Of a stretch of DNA of 64,000 nucleotides, positions 1 through 8,678 are shown one piece after another. The notes under the pieces were generated by a model. The model was not told where the DNA came from. It saw only the letters and a list, made by a program, of their open reading frames with translations, and did no database searches. Positions within the stretch are counted from its first letter, which is position 1; the number at the start of each line of letters is the position of its first letter. The position numbers and the translations under genes were made by a program. Location: positions 124,001-188,000 of the forward strand of contig JAZKJF010000012.1 of assembly GCA_040384465.1 (NCBI GenBank), given 5' to 3'. Source of the DNA: UBA5078 sp040384465. Its GTDB lineage: Bacteria; Pseudomonadota; Gammaproteobacteria; Pseudomonadales; Pseudohongiellaceae.

Positions 1-1290
1 CAAATCAAGGACCTGTTCGGCCTGCCAATTGCCGAGATGCCCGAGCACTTCCTCGACAAGATTCGCCTGCTTGCCGCGCATGCCGAAGAGGTGCACTGGC
101 CGAGCGTCGCCGTGGCCGCGCTGACGCTGGCGATCATGATTTTCTGGCCGACACTGAAAACACCGATTCCCGCCCACCTGCCCGCGATCACGCTGGCAAG
201 CATCGCCGCGCTCTTGTTCGCGCAGGCCGACATGCCGGTCGACACTATTGGTTCACGCTTCAGTTATCTGCTGCCCGATGGCAGCAGCGGTCAGGGCATT
301 CCTCCTGTACTGCCACATTTCGAATGGCCGTGGCTGCGTGAAGGAGCGGGAGGAGCTGCACCAGTGTGGAACTGGCAGGTCGTGCAGGAGTTGCTGCCCG
401 CCGCCCTGGCCATCGCCATGCTGGGTGCCATTGAGTCGCTGCTGTGCGCTGTGGTGCTGGATGGCATGAGCGGCCGCAAACACAGCGCCAACAGCGAACT
501 GCTGGGCCAGGGCATCGGCAACATCGTCACGCCCTTCTTCGGAGGCATCACCGCCACTGCTGCGCTGGCCAGATCGGCCGCCAACTATCGGGCCGGAGCA
601 ACCTCGCCGGTGGCGGCCATGACTCATGCGGTGATCGTGCTGCTGGGATTGGTGGCACTAACGCGGCTGCTGAGTTATCTGCCGATGTCCGGCATGGGCG
701 CCCTGCTGCTGATGGTCGCCTGGAACATGAGCGAAGCACCGAAAGCACTACACCTGATCAAGACCGCGCCACGCAGCGACATCGCCGTGTTCTTCACCTG
801 TTTCAGCCTGACAGTGCTGTTCGACATGGTGATCGCCATCAGCACAGGGATGGTACTGGCCGCACTGCTGTTCATGAAAGAGATCGCTGATATGACCCGC
901 GTCTCGGACATCAGCGAGAATCGACGTCTGGTGACCGAGCCTGTACCCCCGGGCTGGTGTGTGCTGAAGATCAGCGGCCCTCTGTTCTTCGCCGCCGCCG
1001 ACCGCATCTTCAGCGAGATCGCCATGGGTTGCGGTCAGCGCCGGGGCATCATCTTGTACTTGGATGGAGTGCCAATTCTGGATGCTGGCGGAGTCTCCGC
1101 GCTGGACAAATTAGTGCAGCAATGCGCGAGCGATGGCTCGCAACTGTACCTCACGGACCTGCAGTTTCAACCGCTGAAGACGCTGGCGCGCGCCGGGGTC
1201 CAGCCACAACCGGGGGTGCTGGCCTTCTTCCCGACACTGGGGGATGCGCTGGAAACAGCTAACAAGGAATGGGAAGCGGGGGCGGTTTGA
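1..1290 (+). CDS. SulP family anion transporter with C-terminal STAS domain (5' end outside window)
   Basis: This is the C-terminal part of an inner-membrane SulP (SLC26-like) anion permease, probably for sulfate, bicarbonate or a related oxyanion. The frame is open from base 1, with about 12 codons before the first ATG at 37, so the gene starts outside the window. Hydrophobic segments such as VAVAALTLAIMIFW and AIAMLGAIESLLCAVVLDG match the membrane part of the family. The AIESLLCAVV...SNSELLGQGIGN-type region is typical of the SulP core. From about codon 320 a STAS domain follows (CVLKISGPLFFAAADRIF, then LYLDGVPILDAGGVSALD). The substrate cannot be read from sequence. The gene converges on the RHH gene with 20 bases between stops. 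Confidence 0.9.
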   Translation, partial: QIKDLFGLPIAEMPEHFLDKIRLLAAHAEEVHWPSVAVAALTLAIMIFWPTLKTPIPAHLPAITLASIAALLFAQADMPVDTIGSRFSYLLPDGSSGQGIPPVLPHFEWPWLREGAGGAAPVWNWQVVQELLPAALAIAMLGAIESLLCAVVLDGMSGRKHSANSELLGQGIGNIVTPFFGGITATAALARSAANYRAGATSPVAAMTHAVIVLLGLVALTRLLSYLPMSGMGALLLMVAWNMSEAPKALHLIKTAPRSDIAVFFTCFSLTVLFDMVIAISTGMVLAALLFMKEIADMTRVSDISENRRLVTEPVPPGWCVLKISGPLFFAAADRIFSEIAMGCGQRRGIILYLDGVPILDAGGVSALDKLVQQCASDGSQLYLTDLQFQPLKTLARAGVQPQPGVLAFFPTLGDALETANKEWEAGAV

Positions 1291-1310
1291 ATAACAAGAG
1301 GCGACCATTG

Positions 1311-1544
1311 TCAGTCGCCGTCACTGTTTGCACTGTCGCTGCCTTCCGCAAGATCAGCGCTAGCATCGACCTCGGCATCGCTGACGGGCTCAGCGGTGGT
1401 CGTCTTCAAACGCCCGGTGCGGCGCAATGATTCCCTCAGCACATACTCGATCTGGCCGTTCAGGGAACGCAGATCATCGTCAGCCCAGCGCTGCATCGCT
1501 TCGATGACAGCGGGGCTGATGCGCAAGGGATAGGATTTTTTCAT
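1311..1544 (-). CDS. Arc-like ribbon-helix-helix DNA-binding protein
   Basis: A small protein of 77 residues. Its first 45 residues look like an Arc/MetJ-type ribbon-helix-helix fold: a short strand (KSYPLRIS), then helix PAVIEAMQRWADD and helix NGQIEYVLRESLRR. The last 30 residues are acidic and probably disordered (EVDASADLAEGSDSANSDGD). The ATG at 1544 is chosen; a TTG at 1550 is also in frame. The gene begins directly after the SPFH gene stop (TGA at 1549-1547), so the two are surely co-transcribed. By family it should bind DNA as a dimer of dimers. I infer that it could act on the palindrome upstream of the SPFH gene at 2455-2475. Confidence 0.8.
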   Translation of the reverse strand: MKKSYPLRISPAVIEAMQRWADDDLRSLNGQIEYVLRESLRRTGRLKTTTAEPVSDAEVDASADLAEGSDSANSDGD

Positions 1545-1546
1545 GC

Positions 1547-2425
1547 TCAATACAACGACCCTGCATTGACGACTGGTTGAGTAGCACGGTCAGAACACAG
1601 CACCACCAGCAGGTTGCTGACCATCTGGGCGCGGCGTTCATTGTCCAGCTCGACGACACCCCGGCTGTTCAGTTGCGCCAACGCCATCTCCACCATGCCC
1701 ACGGCTCCTTCCACCAGCCGCTCCCGTGCGGCGATGATGGCGCCCGCCTGCTGTCTCTGCAGCATAGCGCCGGCAATCTCCGGCGCATAGGCCAGATGGC
1801 TGATGCGTGCCTCCAGCACCTCGATGCCCGCCTGATTCAGGCGCTCGGAGAGTTGACCAGCAAGGTCATGGGAAATCTCGTTGGCGTGGCTGCGCAAGGC
1901 GATCTGCGGTTTGCTTTCGACGGAATGATCGCCCTGATCATAGGGATAGCTGGTCGCCATCGCCCGCAGCGCCGCTTCGGCTTGAATGTGCACGAAGCTC
2001 TCATAGTCGTCGACGTTGTAGACCGCTTCGGCGGAATCCACCACCTTCCACACCACGACGGACGCGATCTCGATGGGGCTGCCTTCCAGCTCGTTGACCT
2101 TGAGTTTGCCGGATTCGAAGTTGCGCACCCGCAGTGATACCTTGCGCGCCCTGAAGAAAGGGTTGTTGAAGCGCAAGCCCTGCTCCTTCACCGTGCCAAC
2201 ATATTTGCCGAAGAGACTCAGCACCGCCGCCTGATTCGGCTCCACCATGAAGAAACCCGGCAGGCAGGCCACACAGGCCAGGATCAGCAAGACCGCCAGC
2301 AGCACCCCACTGCCATTGTAGGCGCGGGCTGACGCGATTAGCAGCCAGATGCCCAAGAGCACCAGTGCTCCCAAAATCAGTAGCGTCAAAATGCCGGGCA
2401 GCGAACCTTTCGATTGTTCTTTCAT
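1547..2425 (-). CDS. SPFH/Band 7 domain membrane protein
   Basis: A 292-residue SPFH (stomatin/prohibitin/flotillin/HflK) protein. Two hydrophobic stretches lie near the N-terminus (LTLLILGALVLLGIWLLIAS and GVLLAVLLILACVACLPGFF). The Band 7 core follows, with FMVEPNQAAVLSLFGKYVGT at its start, VVVWKVVDSAEAVYNVDDYE in the middle and a helical region ISHLAYAPEIAGAMLQRQQA typical of the family. Such proteins form large membrane-associated rings or scaffolds. The ATG at 2425 has a strong ribosome site (AGGAGGT, 2433-2439 region); a longer frame to 2482 runs through the operator and is not credible. It is followed by the RHH gene in the same unit. Confidence 0.9.
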   Translation of the reverse strand: MKEQSKGSLPGILTLLILGALVLLGIWLLIASARAYNGSGVLLAVLLILACVACLPGFFMVEPNQAAVLSLFGKYVGTVKEQGLRFNNPFFRARKVSLRVRNFESGKLKVNELEGSPIEIASVVVWKVVDSAEAVYNVDDYESFVHIQAEAALRAMATSYPYDQGDHSVESKPQIALRSHANEISHDLAGQLSERLNQAGIEVLEARISHLAYAPEIAGAMLQRQQAGAIIAARERLVEGAVGMVEMALAQLNSRGVVELDNERRAQMVSNLLVVLCSDRATQPVVNAGSLY

Positions 2426-2454
2426 GAGATGACCTCCTGTGAATGTGCACACAG

Positions 2455-2475
2455 TAGATATCACTTTGATATCTA
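2455..2475. promoter_or_regulatory. Perfect inverted repeat upstream of the SPFH-RHH operon, candidate operator
   Basis: Arms TAGATATCA and TGATATCTA are perfect reverse complements separated by CTT. The site lies 30 bases upstream of the SPFH start, between that gene and the stop of the histidine kinase gene. Its symmetry and position suggest a repressor site; the co-transcribed RHH protein is the natural candidate (inference). Confidence 0.6.
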
Positions 2476-2506
2476 TTTGCAAGAGGCGGACAAAAGGAGG
2501 GGTAAA

Positions 2507-4768
2507 TCAATTGCTATCGAGGGCGGTACGCACCTTGCGGGCCAGCTCGATGCGCTGGAAGGGTTTGTTCAACATCTGACTGTCGGCATCCAGATGGCCA
2601 TGTTGCACAGCGGCGTTCTCCGTATACCCGGACATATACAAAATCTTGAGGCCCGGACGCAGCTGCCGGGCCTCCTTGGCGAGCTGCGGTCCATTGAGGC
2701 CGCCGGGCATGATGACGTCGGTCAGCAGCAGATCAAAATGCTGCTGACTACTCAGTAATTCGAGCCCCGCGCGGCCATCGCCAACCGGCTCCACCGCATA
2801 GCCCAGATCCCGCAGCAGCCGCACCGTAAAGTCCCGCACCTGCGGATCGTCCTCCACCAGCAACACACTCTCAACCCCGCGTTGCAGCGTCATCATTTTT
2901 TCCGGTGCCTGCTGTGGAATGCCTGATCTCTGGGGCAGATAGATCGTGACCGTCGTGCCTTCTCCCAGCTCGGAGTAGATGTTGATGTGCCCCTTGGACT
3001 GTTTTACAAAGCCATAGGCCATGCTCAACCCAAGCCCCGTGCCAGTCCCTGGTCCTTTGGTCGTGAAAAAGGGTTCGAAAACCCGGCGCAGCACATCCGG
3101 AGCAATGCCGCAGCCGGTGTCTGAAACGCTCATCATCACGTACAGCCCTGCCGCCACATCGGCATGCTCTGCCGCGTACTCCGCGTCCAGATAACGCAGA
3201 CCGGTCTCAATCGTCAGACGCCCCCCGCAGGGCATGGCGTCGCGTGCATTCAGGCACAGATTCAGCAGCACAGACTCCAGTTGCACCGGATCTACCAGCG
3301 CGAGCGCCTGGCTGCCGTGCATGAACTGGATCTCGATGTCTGCCTTGAGTGTCCGGCGCAACAAGCCCTCGATACTGTTCGCCAGATCAGCGATATCGAT
3401 GAGTTGGGGCTCCAATGCCTGCCGACGTGCGAAGGCCAGCAGGCGCCGAGTCAGGTCTGCCCCACTCTCTGCCGCTCTCTTGATCATGCTAGCCAGAGAC
3501 CGCTGGTCCGGTTGCTCGGCCATCAGCTCTTCCAGCAATTCGGCGTTGCCCAGAATGACCGTCAGCAGATTATTGAAATCGTGTGCTACACCACCAGTCA
3601 ACTGCCCGACAGCCTCCAGGTGTTGGGCACGCCGCAGACCTTCTTCCATCGCCAGTGCGCTGGTGATATCCCGAAAGTACACCGCAAGACCTTCCCCGGA
3701 CGGGTAAGCATGCACATGAAACGTTTTTCCCAATGGAGCGTACTCAGCGGAAAACTCCTGCGTAGTGTTTTCCTTCACCGCTTTGCGATAGTGAGTTTCA
3801 AAAACCTCAGAGCCAGGAAACTCTGCCCAGACCACCCGACCGAGCATGTCACTGCGTTTGACTGCCAGCAGTTCCTCCGCCTTGGCATTCAGGTAAGTGA
3901 AGCGCCAGTCGTGATCCATCGTGATAAAAGCGTCCGTGATGCTTTCCAGCGTGTTGACGAGCCGCGTGGCAAGGCGCCGGGCATCCTGCAGCAACAAACG
4001 CTGATCATGGACATCAATGGTCGCGCCGTACCACTTGAGAATATCACCCTGCCGATTCCTGATCGGCCGCGCTTGGCTCAGGTACCAGCGGTATGCACCG
4101 TCGGAACTGAGCAGACGATATTCCTGCTGATAATCGCTGCCGGTCTGATTGGCCACTCTCCAGGCAGCGGCAACTTTGCTGTGATCTTCAGGGTGGATGG
4201 CCGTCATCCAGCGCTCGACTGTGTTCTGCATGGCTTGCGGGGCGATCCCCGTAAATTCCGCCAGCGCCCGGCTGGTGTATTCGGTCACGCCATTGGCATC
4301 GGCGGTCCAGACAATCAACGGCATACTGTCAGCGAGCTGAGTGAAGCTGGCCTGGCTTTCGGCCAGCGCCATTGCCTTGGATTTCTCGTCGGTGATGTCG
4401 GTGATGTAGCCTTGCAGCAGCGCTATGCCACGCTCTTCAGAGCGCACTGCCTCGCCTTGCTCGCGCACCCATTTAATGGTCTTGTTGCGAGTGATCAGCC
4501 GATAAGTGCAGTGGAAAGCACGTCGGGCTCGCACGCCCTCTGCGACTTCTCGACGCACCAGCTCACGATCTTCCGGGTGAATGAGAGAGGCGTAGGAAAC
4601 ACGTTTGTTATCGATGAAATCGTCGGGGGAATAACCAGTGAGTTCTTTGCAGGCATCGCTGACAAACAGCATCGTCCACGCCTCGTCATTGCGACAGCGA
4701 TAGACCATCCCGGGGATGTGCTTGAGCAGCAATTGCTGATCCAAAGGTAAAGTGCGATCCATACTCAT
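2507..4768 (-). CDS. PAS-PAS-PAS hybrid sensor histidine kinase with C-terminal receiver
   Basis: A 753-residue hybrid kinase without obvious membrane segments, so probably cytosolic. Three PAS domains lie at about 14-130, 145-255 and 270-372; the first two are PAS_3-like, each with an IHPED motif and a YRL...W signature. The HisKA H-box is GGVAHDFNN with His396. The ATPase domain has the N box NLCLNARDAM (Asn507), G1 DTGCGIAP and G2 GTGTGLGLSM. A receiver follows (LLVEDDPQVRD, phospho-acceptor Asp684 in LLTDVIMPG, then a KPF lysine motif). No cognate response regulator is adjacent; a separate output protein or the receiver itself must pass on the signal. The stimulus is unknown; PAS_3 domains often sense small ligands or redox state. 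Confidence 0.93.
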   Translation of the reverse strand: MSMDRTLPLDQQLLLKHIPGMVYRCRNDEAWTMLFVSDACKELTGYSPDDFIDNKRVSYASLIHPEDRELVRREVAEGVRARRAFHCTYRLITRNKTIKWVREQGEAVRSEERGIALLQGYITDITDEKSKAMALAESQASFTQLADSMPLIVWTADANGVTEYTSRALAEFTGIAPQAMQNTVERWMTAIHPEDHSKVAAAWRVANQTGSDYQQEYRLLSSDGAYRWYLSQARPIRNRQGDILKWYGATIDVHDQRLLLQDARRLATRLVNTLESITDAFITMDHDWRFTYLNAKAEELLAVKRSDMLGRVVWAEFPGSEVFETHYRKAVKENTTQEFSAEYAPLGKTFHVHAYPSGEGLAVYFRDITSALAMEEGLRRAQHLEAVGQLTGGVAHDFNNLLTVILGNAELLEELMAEQPDQRSLASMIKRAAESGADLTRRLLAFARRQALEPQLIDIADLANSIEGLLRRTLKADIEIQFMHGSQALALVDPVQLESVLLNLCLNARDAMPCGGRLTIETGLRYLDAEYAAEHADVAAGLYVMMSVSDTGCGIAPDVLRRVFEPFFTTKGPGTGTGLGLSMAYGFVKQSKGHINIYSELGEGTTVTIYLPQRSGIPQQAPEKMMTLQRGVESVLLVEDDPQVRDFTVRLLRDLGYAVEPVGDGRAGLELLSSQQHFDLLLTDVIMPGGLNGPQLAKEARQLRPGLKILYMSGYTENAAVQHGHLDADSQMLNKPFQRIELARKVRTALDSN

Positions 4769-4971
4769 CTGCCTTTTTCTCGTGTGAATTGCATCCTACA
4801 GCCTTCGGTGACGAACTGCAGTGCCATGCGGTCACTTTCGGCAATTTCGAGATACATTGAGCGTAACCATCTACAACGCTTGATCAATGGGCACTGGTCT
4901 CGCAGAGCACAATCTGCTAAAACCCGCTGCAAATACATCAATAAATTTACTTATACAGACTGGAGGTTAAC

Positions 4972-5754
4972 GTGCAGAGGCTCTTCCTGCGGCTAATCCG
5001 GCTGCTCGTGCTGCCACTGGGCAGCATCGCCTGCTCGACCGCTTTTGCTCACGATGTTTCCGCTGTGGCACGCGAACGCATGCAGAACGGTGGCATCACA
5101 GATTACATCTGGACCGGCGCCGAGCACATGCTGACCGGCTACGATCATCTGCTGTTCCTGCTCGGCGTGATGTTCTTCCTGACCCGGTTCATCGACATCT
5201 TCAAGTTCGTGACGGCTTTTACCGTCGGCCACACGCTCACTCTGGTGATAGCCACTTACGCCGGCATCACGGCAGACCACTATCTGATCGATGCGGTGAT
5301 CGCCATTACCGTGATGTACAAAGGCTTCGAAAACCTCGACGGCTTCCGGCGCTGGATCGGCACGGCCGCTCCCAGTCTGCTGGTCATGGTTTTCACCTTC
5401 GGACTGATTCACGGCTTCGGATTGTCAGCTCGCTTGCAAGACCTGACCATGGCCGACGAGAGCGGGTTGCTGAGTAAAATCCTGTTCTTCAACCTGGGGG
5501 TCGAGCTTGGGCAGATTGCGGCGCTGGTGGTGATGGGCGTTGTCATCCGCGCCTGGCGGCAGACGACGGTGTGGGAACCCCTCACCCGAATCGTCAATGG
5601 AGCGCTGGTGTTCTGCGGTTTTCTATTGTTGCTCTTTCAACTGCACGGCTATCTGCATGAGAGCGGTCATGTGCACGGGCCGGCGACAACCACGGAAATT
5701 ACCGCACCGGGTGTCCCTCACAGCCACGATGGAGGTGAACCGCATGTTCACTAA
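4972..5754 (+). CDS. HupE/UreJ-type membrane metal permease
   Basis: A 260-residue protein of the HupE/UreJ_2 family, thought to be secondary Ni2+/Co2+ transporters. It has a signal peptide (ending near STAFAHDV) and then several membrane helices. The family motif is clear: HMLTGYDHLLFLLGVMFFL, then FTVGHTLTLV, and FGLIHGFGLS near residue 145. The conserved His and Asp residues in these segments are probable metal ligands. The C-terminus is His-rich (SGHVHGPA..., PHSHDGGEPHVH), consistent with metal binding. The start is GTG at 4972 behind TGGAGGTT. The stop overlaps the start of the next gene, so the two are translationally coupled. Confidence 0.85.
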   Translation: MQRLFLRLIRLLVLPLGSIACSTAFAHDVSAVARERMQNGGITDYIWTGAEHMLTGYDHLLFLLGVMFFLTRFIDIFKFVTAFTVGHTLTLVIATYAGITADHYLIDAVIAITVMYKGFENLDGFRRWIGTAAPSLLVMVFTFGLIHGFGLSARLQDLTMADESGLLSKILFFNLGVELGQIAALVVMGVVIRAWRQTTVWEPLTRIVNGALVFCGFLLLLFQLHGYLHESGHVHGPATTTEITAPGVPHSHDGGEPHVH

Positions 5755-6154
5755 AATACTTTTAGCCCTCTGCCTGACATTCGCGTCGGCTGTCACCATC
5801 GCGCAAGACCTGCAGCTCGAACTGCTCGGTGACGGCAACCTCATCATCGGTGTCGTCAGCGGTGCTAATGCAGCACCCGCCGTCAACGTATCCGTGCAGA
5901 TCGCTCAGAGCTTGCAGCCGCAGATCTCCGTAGCAACGCTGCAAACGGACGTAGCAGGCATTTTCACTTTCACGGGAGAGTACGAGGCCACCTATCGCGT
6001 CACAGTGGGCAATACGATTGCCGAGATCACCTTGGGCGAGGCTCCCCCAGCACCTTTCACCTGGCCGCCGATTTACATCACGCTGGGAGCGCTGATGCTG
6101 CTGTCGCTGATCCCTGCGCGAATGTTGCGCCGCAAAGAAATAACTCCTGTATGA
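5744..6154 (+). CDS. Small secreted, C-terminally anchored protein with carboxypeptidase-regulatory-like fold, partner of HupE
   Basis: A 136-residue protein with a signal peptide (MFTKILLALCLTFASAVTIA), an extracytoplasmic beta-rich region with an Ig-like pattern (GNLIIGVVSG...VNVSVQIAQ...TDVAGIFTFTGEYEATYRV), and one C-terminal membrane segment (YITLGALMLLSLIPARMLRRK). The ATG at 5744 has a good GGAGGTG site and overlaps the HupE stop by 11 bases. Its layout resembles the small NikL/NikK-type accessory proteins of nickel ECF transporters (family knowledge). I infer a periplasmic metal-handling or assembly partner for HupE. A specific function is not shown by sequence. Confidence 0.7.
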   Translation: MFTKILLALCLTFASAVTIAQDLQLELLGDGNLIIGVVSGANAAPAVNVSVQIAQSLQPQISVATLQTDVAGIFTFTGEYEATYRVTVGNTIAEITLGEAPPAPFTWPPIYITLGALMLLSLIPARMLRRKEITPV

Positions 6155-6205
6155 GCCGACCCTGTCGGCGACAGAGAGTGCTCACCGGGAGTGGTTGTGG
6201 GAAAT

Positions 6206-6232
6206 GATCGCCGGCAGGGCCAGCTCCTACAG
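6206..6232 (-). repeat. REP-like element, single unit
   Basis: Read on the minus strand this is CTGTAGGAGCTGGCCCTGCC followed by GGCGATC, a divergent single copy of the REP-like family found at 45873, 55524 and 61906. It sits between the HupE partner gene and the convergent DUF5916 gene. Confidence 0.7.
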
Positions 6233-6252
6233 TCAGTGTGTATTGAAGAAAA

Positions 6253-8505
6253 TCAAGGCTGCCACGCGTAGCTGAACTTGGCGAAAACGGCCCTGTTGCT
6301 GGTCTCGATATTGTCCAGGCTGTCATCCTGAAATCCCGCATCCGAATAGCCAAGATAGAACAAGGTTTGTGGCGTCAGTTTGTAGCTGTACAACAACTGC
6401 GTCGTCAGCTCCCGACTCAGCTCTTGCACCGGGCGAACGTACAGCGACGCATCTCTGTTGGTGTCCCCGTGCTGCACCACAAAGCGCAGAAAACTGCGCA
6501 CGCTGAATTGATAGGTCATACGCAAATCCGTCAGGTCTGCTGTAAACAATCGCCCCCCTTTCACATCGAAAGTCTGATGCGTGTGCTCAAGTTCCAATTC
6601 CAGATGACGCCCCGCCTGCAGACTGATCCCCGGAGAATAGCGTTTCGATTTTCCCAGCCGCGTGTTGGCAAAATCCACAATGTCTTCGATACGCACCAGC
6701 ATTTCCAGGCGCAGTGTGCTGGTCGGCCGCACCCCCAGACTTAACTGATTGAACTGCTCATCGAAATACTGGCCATTCCAGTACGTGCTACTACCACCAA
6801 AGAGGCCGTTTATTTCAGACTGATACGGGCCACTCATTTCCAGAAAGACTTCGGTCTCTTCCTCCAATTCCAGCCCGGCCTGATCAAAGGTTTGATCCCA
6901 ATCCCCCGCGATACGAATGCGGTCGAAGAAGCTGCCTGCTTCGAAGCGCCATGTGTGTCCTATACGTAAGGTGCTGCGCGTATAGTCCACACGATTGATG
7001 AAGCCCATGTCAGCGCGGAAATCCTTGCCGTAATCCACATATTCCGCCCAGACGTCCCAGCGCCGGTCGTTGTGTCGGTAATCCAGCAGATAGGTTTCAT
7101 CACTCAGATCATCCGCCTGACCATAACGCGTCTGGATCGCCAGCGGATACTCAGACTGCGAACGCAGCGCCTGCACACTGATCACATCGCTGCCCGTCAA
7201 CCGCAGACGCCCATCCACGCCCGCCACAGTATTGCTGTAATCGGCGCTGTTGCGGTGCGTGAGAATGGTGCCGATACTGGAGTTGTCCAGCACATCCTGA
7301 CGATAGCGCAATACGGAGACATCGCTGTCGATGTCGCCCAGTGTCGCCACCCGCGAACTCTCGTTAGTGGGAATCATGAAACTGGTAGAAGTATCGTTGG
7401 CCTGCATCAGACCATAAGAGTGCCGACCACTTTTGCCTGTAAGCTTCATGCCGTAATCGGGGTCCGCAATATTGCGCGTGTGCACCAGATTGAGATTGCT
7501 GTTGAAATAATCAGCGCCGTCCAGGAAGAACGTGCGGCGTTCGGGAAAGAACAGTGAGAAGGTGTTGTTGATGTCAAGCTGCGCGGCATCCGCTTCCACC
7601 TGCGAGAAATCCGGATTCAGCGTGGCATTGAGCACCATGTCCTGATTGATACCCCAGCGCACGTCGACACCCGCATCAGCATCCGCGTCCGTGCTGCTCC
7701 AGGAATCGACTGCAGGGTTGGGGCGTGATTGCACACCGGTCGTGGTCAGGGTCGGAATAATCTCCAGGTTTCTGCCTGGCTGTGTGCCTGCAAATCCAGT
7801 GGCCTTCGCGAACTGGCAGACAGAACACGAAATATTGCGGTCCTGTACCACGTCCGAGAAACGGTAGCTCCTGTCGCGCGGATAATTACGAACAAACTTT
7901 ACGCCCCAGATTTTCTCCTGTGCTCCGCTCTCGAAGCGCAGTTGCTTGAAGGGGATTGCCATCTCGGTCATGTAGCCCGTGTCGGTAATGCGCCCGGCAC
8001 TGTCCCACAAGGCATTCCATGACTCGTCCTGACTGCCACTGAGGTCGTCCGTCGTGGAGTCGGCCTGTACACCGAGAGGGCTGACAGTAAACTCGAAGGA
8101 ACGGCTCTCGTCATTGAAGGTATCCAGTGCCACCCCTACTGTGTCGGTGCCGCGTATTTCATCGCGATCACGATAAAAAGCGCGTATTTGCGAAGGATCA
8201 GGGTCCTGGGCGATAAAGGCGATGTACAGATTGATACCATCCTCCATGATGTAAGCGGTGGTCTGCACGCTCGCTGGAATATTTTCTGACGGCGAGGTCT
8301 CGATATCCAATTGCACTTGTGTCGCTTGCGCCCATTCGCCTTGACTTATCTCACCGTCAATTACTGGTGCTGCATTGACACGAGGAATGTCGTAGTCGGT
8401 GGTTTGTGCCACAACGAGCGGACTCGAAAGCAAGGTCAGGGCAAGAAACGACATCGGGAACAAGGTGCGGTGCATACGAGGGTAACGCTTGTCAGGAGTG
8501 CTCAT
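6253..8505 (-). CDS. CBM9-like/DUF5916 outer-membrane beta-barrel protein
   Basis: A 750-residue secreted protein: signal peptide (cleavage near PLVVAQT), an N-terminal carbohydrate-binding-module-9-like domain (VDGEISQGEWAQAT... through KIWGVKFVRNYPRDRS), then a large DUF5916 beta-barrel region with TLNPDFSQVEADAAQLDINN and FFPERRTFFLDGADYF, which are hallmarks of the family. The barrel continues to the C-terminal aromatic-rich strand (FAKFSYAWQP). Such proteins are probably outer-membrane proteins; their ligand is unknown. The start at 8505 lacks a strong ribosome site; an ATG ten codons downstream (8475) is the alternative. It is divergent from the TipA-like regulator across a 173-base gap. 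Confidence 0.85.
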   Translation of the reverse strand: MSTPDKRYPRMHRTLFPMSFLALTLLSSPLVVAQTTDYDIPRVNAAPVIDGEISQGEWAQATQVQLDIETSPSENIPASVQTTAYIMEDGINLYIAFIAQDPDPSQIRAFYRDRDEIRGTDTVGVALDTFNDESRSFEFTVSPLGVQADSTTDDLSGSQDESWNALWDSAGRITDTGYMTEMAIPFKQLRFESGAQEKIWGVKFVRNYPRDRSYRFSDVVQDRNISCSVCQFAKATGFAGTQPGRNLEIIPTLTTTGVQSRPNPAVDSWSSTDADADAGVDVRWGINQDMVLNATLNPDFSQVEADAAQLDINNTFSLFFPERRTFFLDGADYFNSNLNLVHTRNIADPDYGMKLTGKSGRHSYGLMQANDTSTSFMIPTNESSRVATLGDIDSDVSVLRYRQDVLDNSSIGTILTHRNSADYSNTVAGVDGRLRLTGSDVISVQALRSQSEYPLAIQTRYGQADDLSDETYLLDYRHNDRRWDVWAEYVDYGKDFRADMGFINRVDYTRSTLRIGHTWRFEAGSFFDRIRIAGDWDQTFDQAGLELEEETEVFLEMSGPYQSEINGLFGGSSTYWNGQYFDEQFNQLSLGVRPTSTLRLEMLVRIEDIVDFANTRLGKSKRYSPGISLQAGRHLELELEHTHQTFDVKGGRLFTADLTDLRMTYQFSVRSFLRFVVQHGDTNRDASLYVRPVQELSRELTTQLLYSYKLTPQTLFYLGYSDAGFQDDSLDNIETSNRAVFAKFSYAWQP

Positions 8506-8605
8506 TTATTATTGGTTTTCCATCTTTTGTGGGAAGGGCAATGCTAGCTGATTTGACCCTGCGATGGCCATCAGGCCACGCATTTGAAAATTTTTAATTT
8601 TTTGT

Positions 8606-8636
8606 TTGACCCTCTCGTAAGGTCACCCTCTAAGCT
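8606..8636 (+). promoter_or_regulatory. MerR-type promoter with 19-bp spacer before the TipA-like gene
   Basis: TTGACC at 8606-8611 and TAAGCT at 8631-8636 are separated by 19 bp, the long spacer that marks promoters untwisted by MerR-family activators. Within the spacer region GACC...GGTC (8608-8624) forms a short inverted repeat. The gene starts at 8679, so autoregulation is likely (inference). Confidence 0.65.
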
Positions 8637-8678
8637 GCTGTTCATCACTGGCAGGCATTCGTTGCAAGAGAACTTCTC

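Noticed and set aside
3164..4750. A 528-codon open frame on the plus strand opposite the histidine kinase gene
   Set aside because: It is antisense to a clear hybrid kinase, has no recognisable family and no ribosome site. It is an artefact of GC-rich codon use.
5540..5743. Longer start for the HupE partner protein
   Set aside because: It would overlap the HupE gene by 70 codons; the ATG at 5744 has a strong ribosome site and is followed at once by a signal peptide.
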